The notes under the pieces: generated by a model
The model's database searches: none
Told to the model about the DNA's origin: nothing
The model's input: only the letters and a program-made list of their open reading frames with translations
Position numbers and translations under genes: made by a program
Origin: Halomonas sp. SSL-5
GTDB lineage: Bacteria; Pseudomonadota; Gammaproteobacteria; Pseudomonadales; Halomonadaceae
DNA: 64,000 nucleotides
Assembly: GCF_030708455.1 (NCBI RefSeq)
Contig: NZ_JAUYWF010000007.1
Coordinates: 124,001-188,000, forward strand
Direction of reading: 5' to 3'
In this document: positions 55,986-64,000 of the stretch, one piece after another
Layout: each line of letters starts with the position of its first letter
Position numbering within the stretch: position 1 is the first letter of the stretch

Positions 55986-56858
55986 ATGAAAGGCATCATC
56001 TTGGCCGGCGGCTCCGGCACTCGCCTGTATCCAATAACACTCGGCACTTCCAAACAACTCCTGCCAGTGTACGACAAACCCATGATCTACTACCCGCTCT
56101 CTGTACTCATGTTGGCGGGCATCCGGGATGTTCTCATCATCACCACACCGGAAGATCAGGTCAGCTTCAAACGCGCCTTGGGTACTGGCGAACAGTTTGG
56201 CGTTAACCTCAGTTACGAAATACAGCCAACCCCGGATGGCCTCGCACAAGCTTTCATTATTGGCGAGGAATTTATTGGTGACGACAGCGTGTGCCTCGTA
56301 CTGGGCGACAACATTTTCTACGGCCAAGGCTTTACCCCCAAGCTAAAACAAGCTGCCCAGAAAACAGAAGGGGCCACCGTATTCGGTTACCAGGTAAAAG
56401 ATCCCGAGCGCTTTGGTGTAGTAGAGTTTGACGAAAATAAACGCGCCATCTCTATCGAAGAGAAGCCTGAGCATCCAAAATCCCACTACGCGGTCACCGG
56501 CCTCTACTTCTACGACAACAGTGTGGTAGACATTGCCAAACAGGTAACACCCAGCCACCGGGGCGAACTGGAAATCACCTGCGTAAACCGTGCCTACCTT
56601 GAAAAAGGGAATCTGAACGTAGAATTGCTCGGGCGGGGCTTTGCCTGGCTAGACACAGGTACACATGAGAGCCTGTTGGAAGCTGCACAGTTTGTAGAAA
56701 CCATTGAAAAGCGGCAAGGATATAAGATTGCTTGTCTGGAAGAGATTTCTTATAATCAAGGTTGGTTAAGCAAAGAAAAACTCAAAGAACAGGCCAATGA
56801 TCTCAGAAAGAATAGTTATGGCGAGTACTTGAACGCTTTGGCAATTGGCAAGATTTGA
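55986..56858 (+). CDS. rfbA: Glucose-1-phosphate thymidylyltransferase
   Basis: A 290-residue RmlA. The nucleotide motif [18 protein letters not shown], then [28 protein letters not shown], and [19 protein letters not shown]. It makes dTDP-glucose from glucose-1-phosphate and dTTP for the neighbouring RfbB. AAGGAG precedes the ATG. No rfbC or rfbD follows, so the final sugar is not simply rhamnose from this locus. Confidence 0.96.
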   Translation: MKGIILAGGSGTRLYPITLGTSKQLLPVYDKPMIYYPLSVLMLAGIRDVLIITTPEDQVSFKRALGTGEQFGVNLSYEIQPTPDGLAQAFIIGEEFIGDDSVCLVLGDNIFYGQGFTPKLKQAAQKTEGATVFGYQVKDPERFGVVEFDENKRAISIEEKPEHPKSHYAVTGLYFYDNSVVDIAKQVTPSHRGELEITCVNRAYLEKGNLNVELLGRGFAWLDTGTHESLLEAAQFVETIEKRQGYKIACLEEISYNQGWLSKEKLKEQANDLRKNSYGEYLNALAIGKI

Positions 56859-57919
56859 TAGGTCACACTTTGATACTACATGTAGCTGGGCTTGATAAAT
56901 TTATTCCTCCATTCATCGAGCTTGTAAAAAATGAATTCAGTGAAGATGAGCATCGATACTGGTTAACGGGTTCGGTAGACAAATACCCAGTAGAGTTAGC
57001 CGAAAATGTAACCCTTTGCGGAAGAACGATTAAAGATATAGTGCCTGGTTATTTTAAATTGGTTAAAGAGCTGTATTCCGCTGAAAAGATAATACTCCAC
57101 GGCCTTTTTAATATACGTATCGTTGTGCTATTGGTTTGCATGCCTTGGCTACATAAAAAATGCTATTGGGTGTTGTGGGGAGGCGACCTGTATGTTCGAA
57201 GAAATGGTGCTCGTACCCTGTCTTGGCGAATAAAAGAGGTGTTCCGAAAAATTTTGATTAGGCGTTTGCATGCCGTCATAACAACGGTTCCGGGTGACTA
57301 TGAGCTTGTAAAAAAATGGTACTCAACAAAAGCGAAATATATTTCAAGTTTGATGTATGATAGTCATGTTTCAAGAAACTTTGATTTTCAATCAACTTCT
57401 GTAAAAAAATCTATTGATATTCAAGTTGGTAACTCAGCAGATCCAGAAAACAGGCATGCTGAGGTTTTCGATATGCTTGACCAGCTTGGGGAGGGTGCCA
57501 AATTTAATGTTTACTGCCCACTCTCCTATGGTAACGAAGAATATGCTCAAGCAATAATTTCCAAAGGAATTAGTATGTTTGGGGAGAAATTTCTTCCTTT
57601 GACTAGATTTATGTCATTTGAGGAATATAATTGTTATATGGCGTCGATTGACATTGCTATTTTTAATCATCGTCGTCAACAGGCGATGGGAAATATTATT
57701 GGTCTTCTTTCTATGGGGAAAACGGTTTACCTGAGGCCCACTGAGACCCCGTATAAGTTTTTTAAAGAACTAGGGGTTACAGTTTTCAGCAGTGACACTA
57801 TTTATGAAGGATTGAGAGTCCTAGACGAAAAGCAGAAGCTCAATAATGTAGAGCTGATGAAGCGCAAATTTTCTAGGAACTCGTTGGTTGAGTCTTGGCG
57901 GTTGATTTTTAATGAATAG
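56855..57919 (+). CDS. WecF-like TDP-Fuc4NAc transferase (GT56 family)
   Basis: A protein of about 354 residues. [35 protein letters not shown] and [23 protein letters not shown] are characteristic of GT56 (WecF of enterobacterial common antigen), which transfers Fuc4NAc. Only TTG starts are available: 56855 (overlapping the rfbA stop as TTGA) or 56870 ([10 protein letters not shown], closer to WecF). It points to a dTDP-4-amino-6-deoxy sugar in the polymer, but no aminotransferase gene is visible here. Confidence 0.88.
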   Translation: MIGHTLILHVAGLDKFIPPFIELVKNEFSEDEHRYWLTGSVDKYPVELAENVTLCGRTIKDIVPGYFKLVKELYSAEKIILHGLFNIRIVVLLVCMPWLHKKCYWVLWGGDLYVRRNGARTLSWRIKEVFRKILIRRLHAVITTVPGDYELVKKWYSTKAKYISSLMYDSHVSRNFDFQSTSVKKSIDIQVGNSADPENRHAEVFDMLDQLGEGAKFNVYCPLSYGNEEYAQAIISKGISMFGEKFLPLTRFMSFEEYNCYMASIDIAIFNHRRQQAMGNIIGLLSMGKTVYLRPTETPYKFFKELGVTVFSSDTIYEGLRVLDEKQKLNNVELMKRKFSRNSLVESWRLIFNE

Positions 57920-58610
57920 TGTCATTGGAAATGGTCTTCTCGGTCGTAGTTTTCGGAGTCTGTCTTTGCCCGGGGCGCTATATTTTTGCTCTGGAGTTTC
58001 CGACTCGAAAGAAACTCGGGTTTCTGAATTTAACCGAGAACGAGAACTGCTGCTGAGTGTTTGTGCGGGTGCGCAGACGTTTTCTAGTTTTGTCTACTTT
58101 AGCAGTATCATGGCGCCTGAGCGTGCCAATGAGTATTTCGAACACAAGTACAAAATGGAGCAACTTGTTAAGTTGCTGTTCCCAGAAAAATATCTGATTA
58201 TTAGGCTGCCGCAAGTTGTTGGGCTGGTTAATAATGCGACTTTGTTCCCTGAATTTGTTCGGAGGATTAGGTGCGGGTCGCCAATTTTAGTTCAAGAAAA
58301 TGCAGCCCGTTCGTTAATTGATATTGATGATGTGGCAAGGATAACAAATCAGATGATAGAGCTTGGCGCAAAAAAAATAGTTGTAAATTGTATGCCGAAT
58401 GAAATCATTTCGGTATCGGATATTGTTGACTTTATTTCGGATGAACTTAGAATTCCCGCTAACAAAAAATATGTAAAAGCAGGCGTTTCTCAAGACGCGG
58501 ATCGTACTTTCTTGAGGAATTATTTGGCTTTGGATGATCCAATTTTACTTCCTGGTTACACTCGACTCGTTGTGGCTAAGTATGCGGATAAGCTTACTTT
58601 TAATGTGTGA
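57912..58610 (+). CDS. Short NAD(P)-dependent epimerase/dehydratase-like protein
   Basis: A 232-residue SDR-like protein. VIGNGLLGRSF is a Rossmann start, FVYFSSIMAPERANEYFEHK carries the Ser and Tyr-xxx-Lys elements, and RSLIDIDDVARI is like extended SDRs. It is shorter than usual (about 300), lacking part of the first Rossmann strands. The 8-bp overlap with the transferase gene puts it in the same operon. It may reduce or epimerise a sugar; the substrate is not known. Confidence 0.75.
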   Translation: MNSVIGNGLLGRSFRSLSLPGALYFCSGVSDSKETRVSEFNRERELLLSVCAGAQTFSSFVYFSSIMAPERANEYFEHKYKMEQLVKLLFPEKYLIIRLPQVVGLVNNATLFPEFVRRIRCGSPILVQENAARSLIDIDDVARITNQMIELGAKKIVVNCMPNEIISVSDIVDFISDELRIPANKKYVKAGVSQDADRTFLRNYLALDDPILLPGYTRLVVAKYADKLTFNV

Positions 58611-58821
58611 TTTTCTATCTGAGATCTGAACTCATAGAATTTACAGAGAAAGTATTCACCTGACACAATCCCCCCCATGGGCTCCCTATTGTTAAGCAGT
58701 ATTTTTGCCGTTTTCCGGTTCTTCGTCACTCCATGTGGATTTGGCCTGATCGAACAGGCGGCCCACTGGACTGCTAATCAGGTAGATCATGGGTAACCAA
58801 TGGGATGGAGTCCTCCCCACC
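58611..58821. other. Non-coding junction at the start of an IS graveyard
   Basis: No convincing gene. On the minus strand a 33-codon frame (58790 to 58689, SSPVGRLFDQAKSTWSDEE) looks protein-like and may be a piece of another element. The GC content rises abruptly relative to the gene before it. Confidence 0.4.
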
Positions 58822-59205
58822 CTACTCCGGCGTTGTTGCGCCACACTGGTGGGTGAGAGCATCACTTACCAGCCTGAGGATCTGGCCGCGTCCTCCATGG
58901 CGAACGACTTCCCGGCTCACCGTGGAAACAGAGCGCCCAAGCTGCTGGGCGATTCGCCGAAAGGACAGACCAGCGGCGATACCACGAGAGATCGTCTCCC
59001 GCTCAGTGAGGGTCAAGTGCCGTCTGGATCGTGAACGAGACTTCGGCGCGATACCACCATGGTTGGACAGCACCCGATGCACGGACCCAGGATGCTGACA
59101 AAGTAACCGACTGATCTCACTTAAGGATTGTCCTGCTTGCCACTGCTCCCAGAGTAACTGCTTCTGGCTTGCGGAGAGTCCTCCTGGCCGTCCTCGTCTT
59201 GCCAT
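58822..59205 (-). pseudogene. IS30-family transposase, N-terminal fragment
   Basis: The frame starts MARRGRPGGLSASQKQLLWE and contains HLTLTERETISRGIAAGLS and RRIAQQLGRSVSTVSREV, the HTH of IS30 transposases. After residue 105 the frame leaves the family and ends; the catalytic two-thirds is missing. Confidence 0.85.
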
Positions 59206-59239
59206 GTCATCCCCTACAAGGTGGCAGTGTTGCGATGAT

Positions 59240-60177
59240 CAGTTGAGCGTACCGCGGTGTACTTCGCGAAAAGCGTGAAGTGAAGTACGCCTTCATTGAG
59301 CGGCATCGTCAGGCCTTCAGCATTCAACGGATGTGTGCGTTTCTCGGTGTCGCCCGCAGCGGCTACTACGCCTGGCGACAGCGGGGAGGTGAACCGTCTC
59401 CTCGCCGCCGCCGGCAAGCGCTCTCCGATCAGCGCGTGGTTCACGCCTTCGAGCAGGGCAAGGGGCGCTCAGGCGCCCCCAGGCTACCCCATGGCCTGAA
59501 CGATGCCGGCGTGGCCATCTGCCGCAATACCGTGGCTACCAGCCTCCGTCGGCAGAACCTGCGGGCGAAAGCCGTTCGCAAGTTCAAGGCCACGACGAAC
59601 TCACGGCATAGCCTGCCAGTCGCACCGAATCTGCTGGAGCAGGACTTCAGCGCTATGGCACCGAACCGCAAATGGGTCGGCGACATCACTTACCTGGCGA
59701 CCGGTGAGGGCTGGCTCTACCTGGCGGTGCTGATTGACCTGTATTCACGCAAGGTGATCGGCTGGGCGATGAGCGAGCGCATGATGGCTGACCTGGTTGG
59801 CGACGCCCTGCAGATGGCGCTGTGGAGCCGCAAGATGCCCAAGGGTGTCATCGTGCATAGCGACCGTGGTAGCCAGTATTGTTCGTCCCTATACCAGTCG
59901 TTGCTGACCCGGCACGATCTCCGGTGCAGCATGAGCGCCAAGGGCAACTGCTACGACAATGCCTGCGCTGAAAGCTTCTTTCACAGTCTCAAGGTCGAAG
60001 CCATTCACGGCGAGCGATTCGCGACCCGGGAAGCCATGCGGCAGCAGGTGTTCGAGTACATTGAGTTGGACTACAAACGGCAGCGCCGGCACAGTGCCAT
60101 CGGGATGATCAGCCCGGAGGCCTTTGAGGCCCGAATGATCGCTTAGATTGGTGTCCACCAATGCTGGGTAGGATCAA
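59240..60177 (+). mobile_element. IS3-family element with deleted 5' part
   Basis: Only the last 14 or so codons of orfA survive ([12 protein letters not shown], stop at 59281-59283), followed by a complete orfB and a right end near GGTGTCCACCAATGCTGGG. The left end and most of orfA are gone, so the copy cannot move by itself. Confidence 0.75.
59280..60146 (+). CDS. IS3-family transposase OrfB
   Basis: A 288-residue integrase-type protein. The HTH_21 region [19 protein letters not shown] is followed by the DDE core: [26 protein letters not shown] and [12 protein letters not shown]. The GTG start lies inside the end of the orfA remnant, as expected for a -1 frameshifted IS3. It is complete but without its orfA. 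Confidence 0.9.
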   Translation: MKYAFIERHRQAFSIQRMCAFLGVARSGYYAWRQRGGEPSPRRRRQALSDQRVVHAFEQGKGRSGAPRLPHGLNDAGVAICRNTVATSLRRQNLRAKAVRKFKATTNSRHSLPVAPNLLEQDFSAMAPNRKWVGDITYLATGEGWLYLAVLIDLYSRKVIGWAMSERMMADLVGDALQMALWSRKMPKGVIVHSDRGSQYCSSLYQSLLTRHDLRCSMSAKGNCYDNACAESFFHSLKVEAIHGERFATREAMRQQVFEYIELDYKRQRRHSAIGMISPEAFEARMIA

Positions 60178-60182
60178 TTGAA

Positions 60183-60392
60183 GTGTTCTACCTTCCACCC
60201 TACTCGCCGGAGTTGAACCCCGATGAGTATCTGAACTGCGACCTCAAAGCCGGCGTGCATAGCGGTACTCCGGCGCGCAGCAGAGACCAGCTGAAGAGAA
60301 AGGCGATGTCTCACCTGCGGAAGCTTCAGAAGCTCCCGAGGCGAGTCGCGAAATACTTCAAAGCCCCGTCAATCCGATACGCCGCATCATAG
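60183..60392 (+). pseudogene. IS630-family transposase, C-terminal fragment
   Basis: FYLPPYSPELNPDEYLNCDL is the third catalytic block (PELNP-E-type, here DE) of IS630/Tc1-like transposases, followed by a normal basic C-terminus. The first two-thirds are lacking; the fragment abuts the IS3 right end. An AT-rich stretch follows to 60524 with the wzy leader. Confidence 0.85.
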
Positions 60393-60524
60393 CTATTTTA
60401 TTGCCGGGTTAATAATAAAAGTGTCCGCTACGACTTGACCAGAACAGTCCTGAGAGGCGAAGAATTCCTTGACAACTGTCGCCCCACCCAAGCATATAAA
60501 GCATTCTTTGTCGAAGGTTATGCA

Positions 60525-61790
60525 ATGCCATTATACAGCCAGCATGCTTCTCATTTAAACAGCAATAAAAAATCCTCACCTACTGTTCTTTTTTTGCTTG
60601 GAATATTGTTTTTTCCCTCTCTTCCAGGTGATCAGTGGGGGGAGGTTCATGTTAACATTCTTGTTTTATCCGCTTTCGTGCTTTTTTTTTTGGTTCATCC
60701 TGAAAGATTCAGATTAAATAGATCAGATGCGACAGTTGCAACTTTTTTTCTGTTTCTCCAGCTTTTTTTGCTGGTTTCTCTGATTCTGGAGTTCATTCGT
60801 GGTGAAGCTGAACTTGGCAGTATTCCCAGTTCGCTTAGGCCATTATTTATGTGCTTTACATATCTGGGGTTTAGAGCCCTATTTGAAAAGAATAGACCAG
60901 AATTAATTCTTGGTTATTTTTTTTCAACTGCGTTAGTTTTATTTTCATTGTGGTTATTGGTCGAGTTTTTATTTCCTGTATTCAGAAGTATAGTAAACGT
61001 GATTTATTTTGATACAGATAGGATTAAGGGGTTTTCTTTTTTAACTGTTTTTGCAACAACATATTTTTCTGGGTTTTTTTACTTTATGCTTTTCATGTAC
61101 TCGCTTGCGAGGTTTGTTTTTGGAAGCTCGTTAAGGATGTTTTGGTTTTTGGGAGTGCTTGTTTCGGGAGTCATGATCTTTTTCTCACAGGGGAAAACAT
61201 CATATCTGGCTGCAGTTCTTGGTTCTTTTTTTATTGTTTATTTTAAGGCTGGGAGTGTTGGAAGGCTTTTAGCATTGGCTTTCTTTTCCTTCTTAGTTTT
61301 AAATTTCGTACTTTACTATGAACAGATTAAGTCAGTTGTATATAATATAGATTATTTTTCTATGCATCAGCTCTATTTGATTTTAGAACATGGGCTCGAC
61401 TTTGGTTCAATGAGTGTCCGAATTGAACAGGTTGTGTTTGCCTTTCAATTGTCTATTGATAATTTAATGTTTGGGGTTGGTATGGGTAGAGGGATATATC
61501 TAGAATCTTTTTTAGCTGCTTTTTTTTATAGATACGGGGTTGCAGGCACTTTTTTTTATTTTTTCCTTTTCATTTACTTGGCTTGCCTTTCTGTTAAGGG
61601 ATTGGGTATAAAAGAAAGCGAAGAAAGGATGCTGATCGTATTTTTTTTCTCATGGCTTATTTTGACTCCTGTGATAATGATAAGTAGCCCAATGATTGAA
61701 ATGGGAAAAAATTCAGTTTTCTCGATGATGCTTGTTGCAGCGGCTGTGACCACATTAAGTCGAAGTCATTTTACTCAATTGGCAGATTAG
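60525..61790 (+). CDS. wzy: Wzy-like O-antigen/exopolysaccharide polymerase
   Basis: A 421-residue membrane protein with about ten or eleven helices and a large periplasmic loop (about residues 275-330), as in Wzy proteins. The start MPLYSQHASH (60525) is preferred to one at 60435. The segment SVRIEQVVFAFQLSIDNLMFGVGMGRG resembles the conserved O-antigen ligase/polymerase motif. Strongly AT-rich, with many TTTT runs. It would join repeat units in the periplasm under control of Wzz or Wzc. Confidence 0.85.
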   Translation: MPLYSQHASHLNSNKKSSPTVLFLLGILFFPSLPGDQWGEVHVNILVLSAFVLFFLVHPERFRLNRSDATVATFFLFLQLFLLVSLILEFIRGEAELGSIPSSLRPLFMCFTYLGFRALFEKNRPELILGYFFSTALVLFSLWLLVEFLFPVFRSIVNVIYFDTDRIKGFSFLTVFATTYFSGFFYFMLFMYSLARFVFGSSLRMFWFLGVLVSGVMIFFSQGKTSYLAAVLGSFFIVYFKAGSVGRLLALAFFSFLVLNFVLYYEQIKSVVYNIDYFSMHQLYLILEHGLDFGSMSVRIEQVVFAFQLSIDNLMFGVGMGRGIYLESFLAAFFYRYGVAGTFFYFFLFIYLACLSVKGLGIKESEERMLIVFFFSWLILTPVIMISSPMIEMGKNSVFSMMLVAAAVTTLSRSHFTQLAD

Positions 61791-61793
61791 GCG

Positions 61794-62963
61794 ATGAAGG
61801 AAGTTGCACTGATTCCAGACAGGTTTGCCCACTATAGGTATCCTGTCTTTAAGAAGCTGACACAGCTTGGAGGCGAAAAATATTCCCTTCATATATATGC
61901 AGATGCAAAACAAGATGAAAGTGGGATAGATATTCCTCCGCTTCAGTATGTTGGGAATAATTTGGCTGAAGGGGGGGTGTGTTGGCAGCCAGTAAGTAGT
62001 ATGTTTGTAAGGGGTATATGCTTCTGGCAGACAGGTTTGTTGAAACTGGCGGCTAGTAATAAGTACGATGTCCTTGTATTCTGGGGTGATGCGTACAGGC
62101 TGTCTACTTGGTTGTCCGCTTTTTTAGCAAGAGTCAGGGGGAAAAAGGTCGTTTTTTGGTCTCATGGGCTTTATGGGAAAGAGTCTAGGCTAAAGCTTTT
62201 CATAAGAAAGATTTTCTACAGAATTCCTCATGCTATGTTGCTATATGGGTATCATTCAAAAGCGTTGTTGGTTTCTGAAGGTTTTGATGAGGAATTATTG
62301 TATGTAATTAACAATTCTCTTGATGTAGAGCATCAGGCAACATCTTATCAGCGAGCGTTAACTAATAGCTCATTCTCGGGCGTAAACGTAAAAGAAGAGC
62401 TTGGAGTTGACTGTCTTATAATTTTTGTTGGTAGAATTGTTGAGTCAAAGAAGATCGAGCTGATTCTTGATTGTGTAAAGTCAATCAATTCTTCTGGAGA
62501 AATGAGCTTAGGTGCCCTCTTCGTGGGAGGTGGAGATTACAGGAGTAACCTAGAGTCCCTTAGCTTGAAACTGAATATTTCTGATAAAGTAAGGTTCTAT
62601 GGTCCATGCTATGATCATGATATCTTGGCTGCACTTTATATGCAAAGTGATATCTGTGTTTCACCAGGTAACGTTGGCCTGACTGCCATGCAGAGTTTGA
62701 TTTTTGGGACACCAGTAGTAACCCATAATGACATGATGCACCAAATGCCTGAGAGTGAGTCAGTGCGTGAGGGTATTACTGGAGCATTATTTTCGCGTGA
62801 TGACGTAAACTCGCTAGTTGCTGCAGTAAAAAGATGCTTGAAATACATTGATGATGGGCTTGTCACTGAAAAAACCTGCAGGGAATTGATTTTTTCTGAA
62901 TATACTCCTGAATATCAAGCCAAGGTGTTTCATGAAATGCTGGATGGCCTGGAAGAAAAGTGA
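61794..62963 (+). CDS. Glycosyltransferase family 4
   Basis: A 389-residue GT-B enzyme. The N-domain is PDRFAHYRYPVF, with KKVVFWSHGLYG in its middle. The C-domain starts LIIFVGRIVESKKIELIL and carries the nucleotide-sugar site DICVSPGNVGLTAMQSLIFGTPVV (E-x7-E replaced by a G-L-T-A-M-Q-S motif). It starts 3 bp after the wzy stop. AT-rich like wzy. Confidence 0.9.
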   Translation: MKEVALIPDRFAHYRYPVFKKLTQLGGEKYSLHIYADAKQDESGIDIPPLQYVGNNLAEGGVCWQPVSSMFVRGICFWQTGLLKLAASNKYDVLVFWGDAYRLSTWLSAFLARVRGKKVVFWSHGLYGKESRLKLFIRKIFYRIPHAMLLYGYHSKALLVSEGFDEELLYVINNSLDVEHQATSYQRALTNSSFSGVNVKEELGVDCLIIFVGRIVESKKIELILDCVKSINSSGEMSLGALFVGGGDYRSNLESLSLKLNISDKVRFYGPCYDHDILAALYMQSDICVSPGNVGLTAMQSLIFGTPVVTHNDMMHQMPESESVREGITGALFSRDDVNSLVAAVKRCLKYIDDGLVTEKTCRELIFSEYTPEYQAKVFHEMLDGLEEK

Positions 62964-62978
62964 ATAATTAAGGTTTAT

Positions 62979-63983
62979 ATGAACTCTACAGTATTAATCA
63001 CCGGCGGCACCGGTTCCTTCGGCAAGACCATGGCCAACTACCTGCTTGAGCGCGGCTGCAAGGAGATACGCATCCTCAGTCGTGACGAGGCGAAGCAGGA
63101 GGAGATGCGTATTGCCTATGGCCGACCTGAGCTGAAATTCTATATCGGTGACGTTCGTGACCGTCAGTCAGTCGACAAGGTGATGCGCGGTGTCGATCTG
63201 GTCTTCCACGCCGCTGCACTCAAGCAGGTGCCGTCCTGCGAATTCTTCCCGCTGGAGGCGGTGAAGACCAATATCCTGGGCAGCCAGAACGTGATCGACT
63301 CGGCGGAGGAGGCGGGGGTCAAGAGCGTGGTCTGCCTGAGTACCGACAAGGCGGTGATGCCGGTCAACGCCATGGGCATGACCAAGGCGCTGATGGAGAA
63401 GACGGCCCAGGCGGCGAGTCGGCAGCTGGGAGAGGGGGAGACCATCGTTTCCTGCGTGCGCTATGGAAACGTGATGTGCTCCCGGGGCTCGGTGATTCCG
63501 CTCTTCATCAAGCAGATCAAGGATGGCAAGCCGCTGACCATCACCGAGGCCAGCATGACGCGCTTCATGCTCTCGCTGCCGGATGCCATCGAGCTGGTCA
63601 ACTTCGCCTTCGAGAATGCTCGCCAGGGCGACATCTTCATCAAGAAGGCGCCGGCCTGCACCGTCAAGCTGCTGGCCGAGACTCTGCTGGAGATGTTCGG
63701 CGCCGATAACGAGCTGCGCGTCATCGGCATGCGCCATGGTGAGAAACTCTACGAGACTCTGGCCAGCCGCGAGGAGCTACGTCGCTCCGAGGACATGGGC
63801 GACTACTACCGCGTCAGCTTCGATGACCGGGACCTCAACTACGGCAAGTACTTCACCGAGGGAGATGTGGAGGAGGCGGCGGTCGAGGACTACCATTCTC
63901 ACAATACCTACCAGCTCAACAAACAGGAGCTGAAGGAACTGCTGCTGACCCTGCCGGAAGTTTGCGACGCGCTCGAGAGCTGA
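62979..63983 (+). CDS. capE: UDP-GlcNAc 4,6-dehydratase/5-epimerase (CapE/WbjB-like)
   Basis: A 334-residue SDR of the short FlaA1/CapE branch. NAD motif TGGTGSFGKTM; active-site CLSTDKAVMPVNAMGMTKALME, where the usual Tyr is Met as in this family; SVIPLFIKQIKDGKPLTITE is typical. It starts the UDP-L-FucNAc pathway from UDP-GlcNAc. GC content is back to the host level, so the boundary of the imported block lies at about 62970. The next pathway genes probably lie past the window edge. Confidence 0.92.
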   Translation: MNSTVLITGGTGSFGKTMANYLLERGCKEIRILSRDEAKQEEMRIAYGRPELKFYIGDVRDRQSVDKVMRGVDLVFHAAALKQVPSCEFFPLEAVKTNILGSQNVIDSAEEAGVKSVVCLSTDKAVMPVNAMGMTKALMEKTAQAASRQLGEGETIVSCVRYGNVMCSRGSVIPLFIKQIKDGKPLTITEASMTRFMLSLPDAIELVNFAFENARQGDIFIKKAPACTVKLLAETLLEMFGADNELRVIGMRHGEKLYETLASREELRRSEDMGDYYRVSFDDRDLNYGKYFTEGDVEEAAVEDYHSHNTYQLNKQELKELLLTLPEVCDALES

Positions 63984-64000
63984 TTCAGCCCACCACTCTG

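Overview
The window looks like a chromosomal segment of a GC-rich gammaproteobacterium of the Halomonas type (Halomonadaceae/Oceanospirillales). The basis is strongly GC-biased codon use, the lexA-psrA-nagZ gene order shared with Pseudomonas-related bacteria, a LiuR-type MerR regulator beside valine/branched-chain degradation genes, and GC-rich intergenic repeats. This is inference from gene content; there is no rRNA in the window to confirm it.

Positions 1-31250 are mostly core genome. In order they hold: a YejK-type nucleoid protein (cut by the window edge); an operon of a periplasmic molybdopterin-domain-like protein, a sensor kinase and a LuxR-type response regulator; a YadG/YadH-type ABC exporter; acnB; the lexA-dinB SOS operon divergent from psrA-nagZ-hpt; an acyl-CoA synthetase and MerR regulator divergent from three valine-catabolism genes (acyl-CoA dehydrogenase, 3-hydroxyisobutyryl-CoA hydrolase, mmsB); a RAYT transposase bracketed by its palindromic repeats; miaE; a 1309-residue BTAD/AAA regulator; a GGDEF/EAL membrane protein; ugd; cysQ; and a small outer-membrane barrel. 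Two dispersed repeat families fill the gaps.

Positions 31394-41370 are an exopolysaccharide export region. A yjbEFGH (gfcABCD)-like operon on the minus strand is divergent from wza-wzb-wzc-wzz on the plus strand. Two copies of the RfaH-recruiting ops element lie in front of wza and wzz. A small four-helix-bundle gene with perfect 18-bp terminal inverted repeats sits between wzb and wzc.

Positions 41349-46530 are a disturbed junction: a tyrosine recombinase overlapping a wzz remnant, two orphan minimal nucleotidyltransferases, and two 910-bp IS5-family elements (IS427-like, CTAG target duplications, -1 frameshifted transposases). One element splits a DUF2442 gene and the other splits a dTDP-glucose 4,6-dehydratase gene, rfbB.

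Positions 46700-62970 are a more AT-rich, evidently imported glycan-assembly island: a Wzx flippase, an FrhB-like iron-sulfur protein, two polysaccharide pyruvyl transferase genes (one with an amber codon, separated by an IS1380 element), a GT2, a second intact rfbB plus rfbA, a WecF-like Fuc4NAc transferase, a short SDR, a graveyard of IS30/IS3/IS630 pieces, a Wzy polymerase and a GT4. The final gene, capE/wbjB-like, is GC-rich again. Together the genes suggest a Wzy-dependent, possibly pyruvylated surface polysaccharide built from dTDP- and UDP-6-deoxy amino sugars and exported by Wza/Wzc/YjbH. The intact dehydratase of the imported block probably compensates for the IS-broken one.
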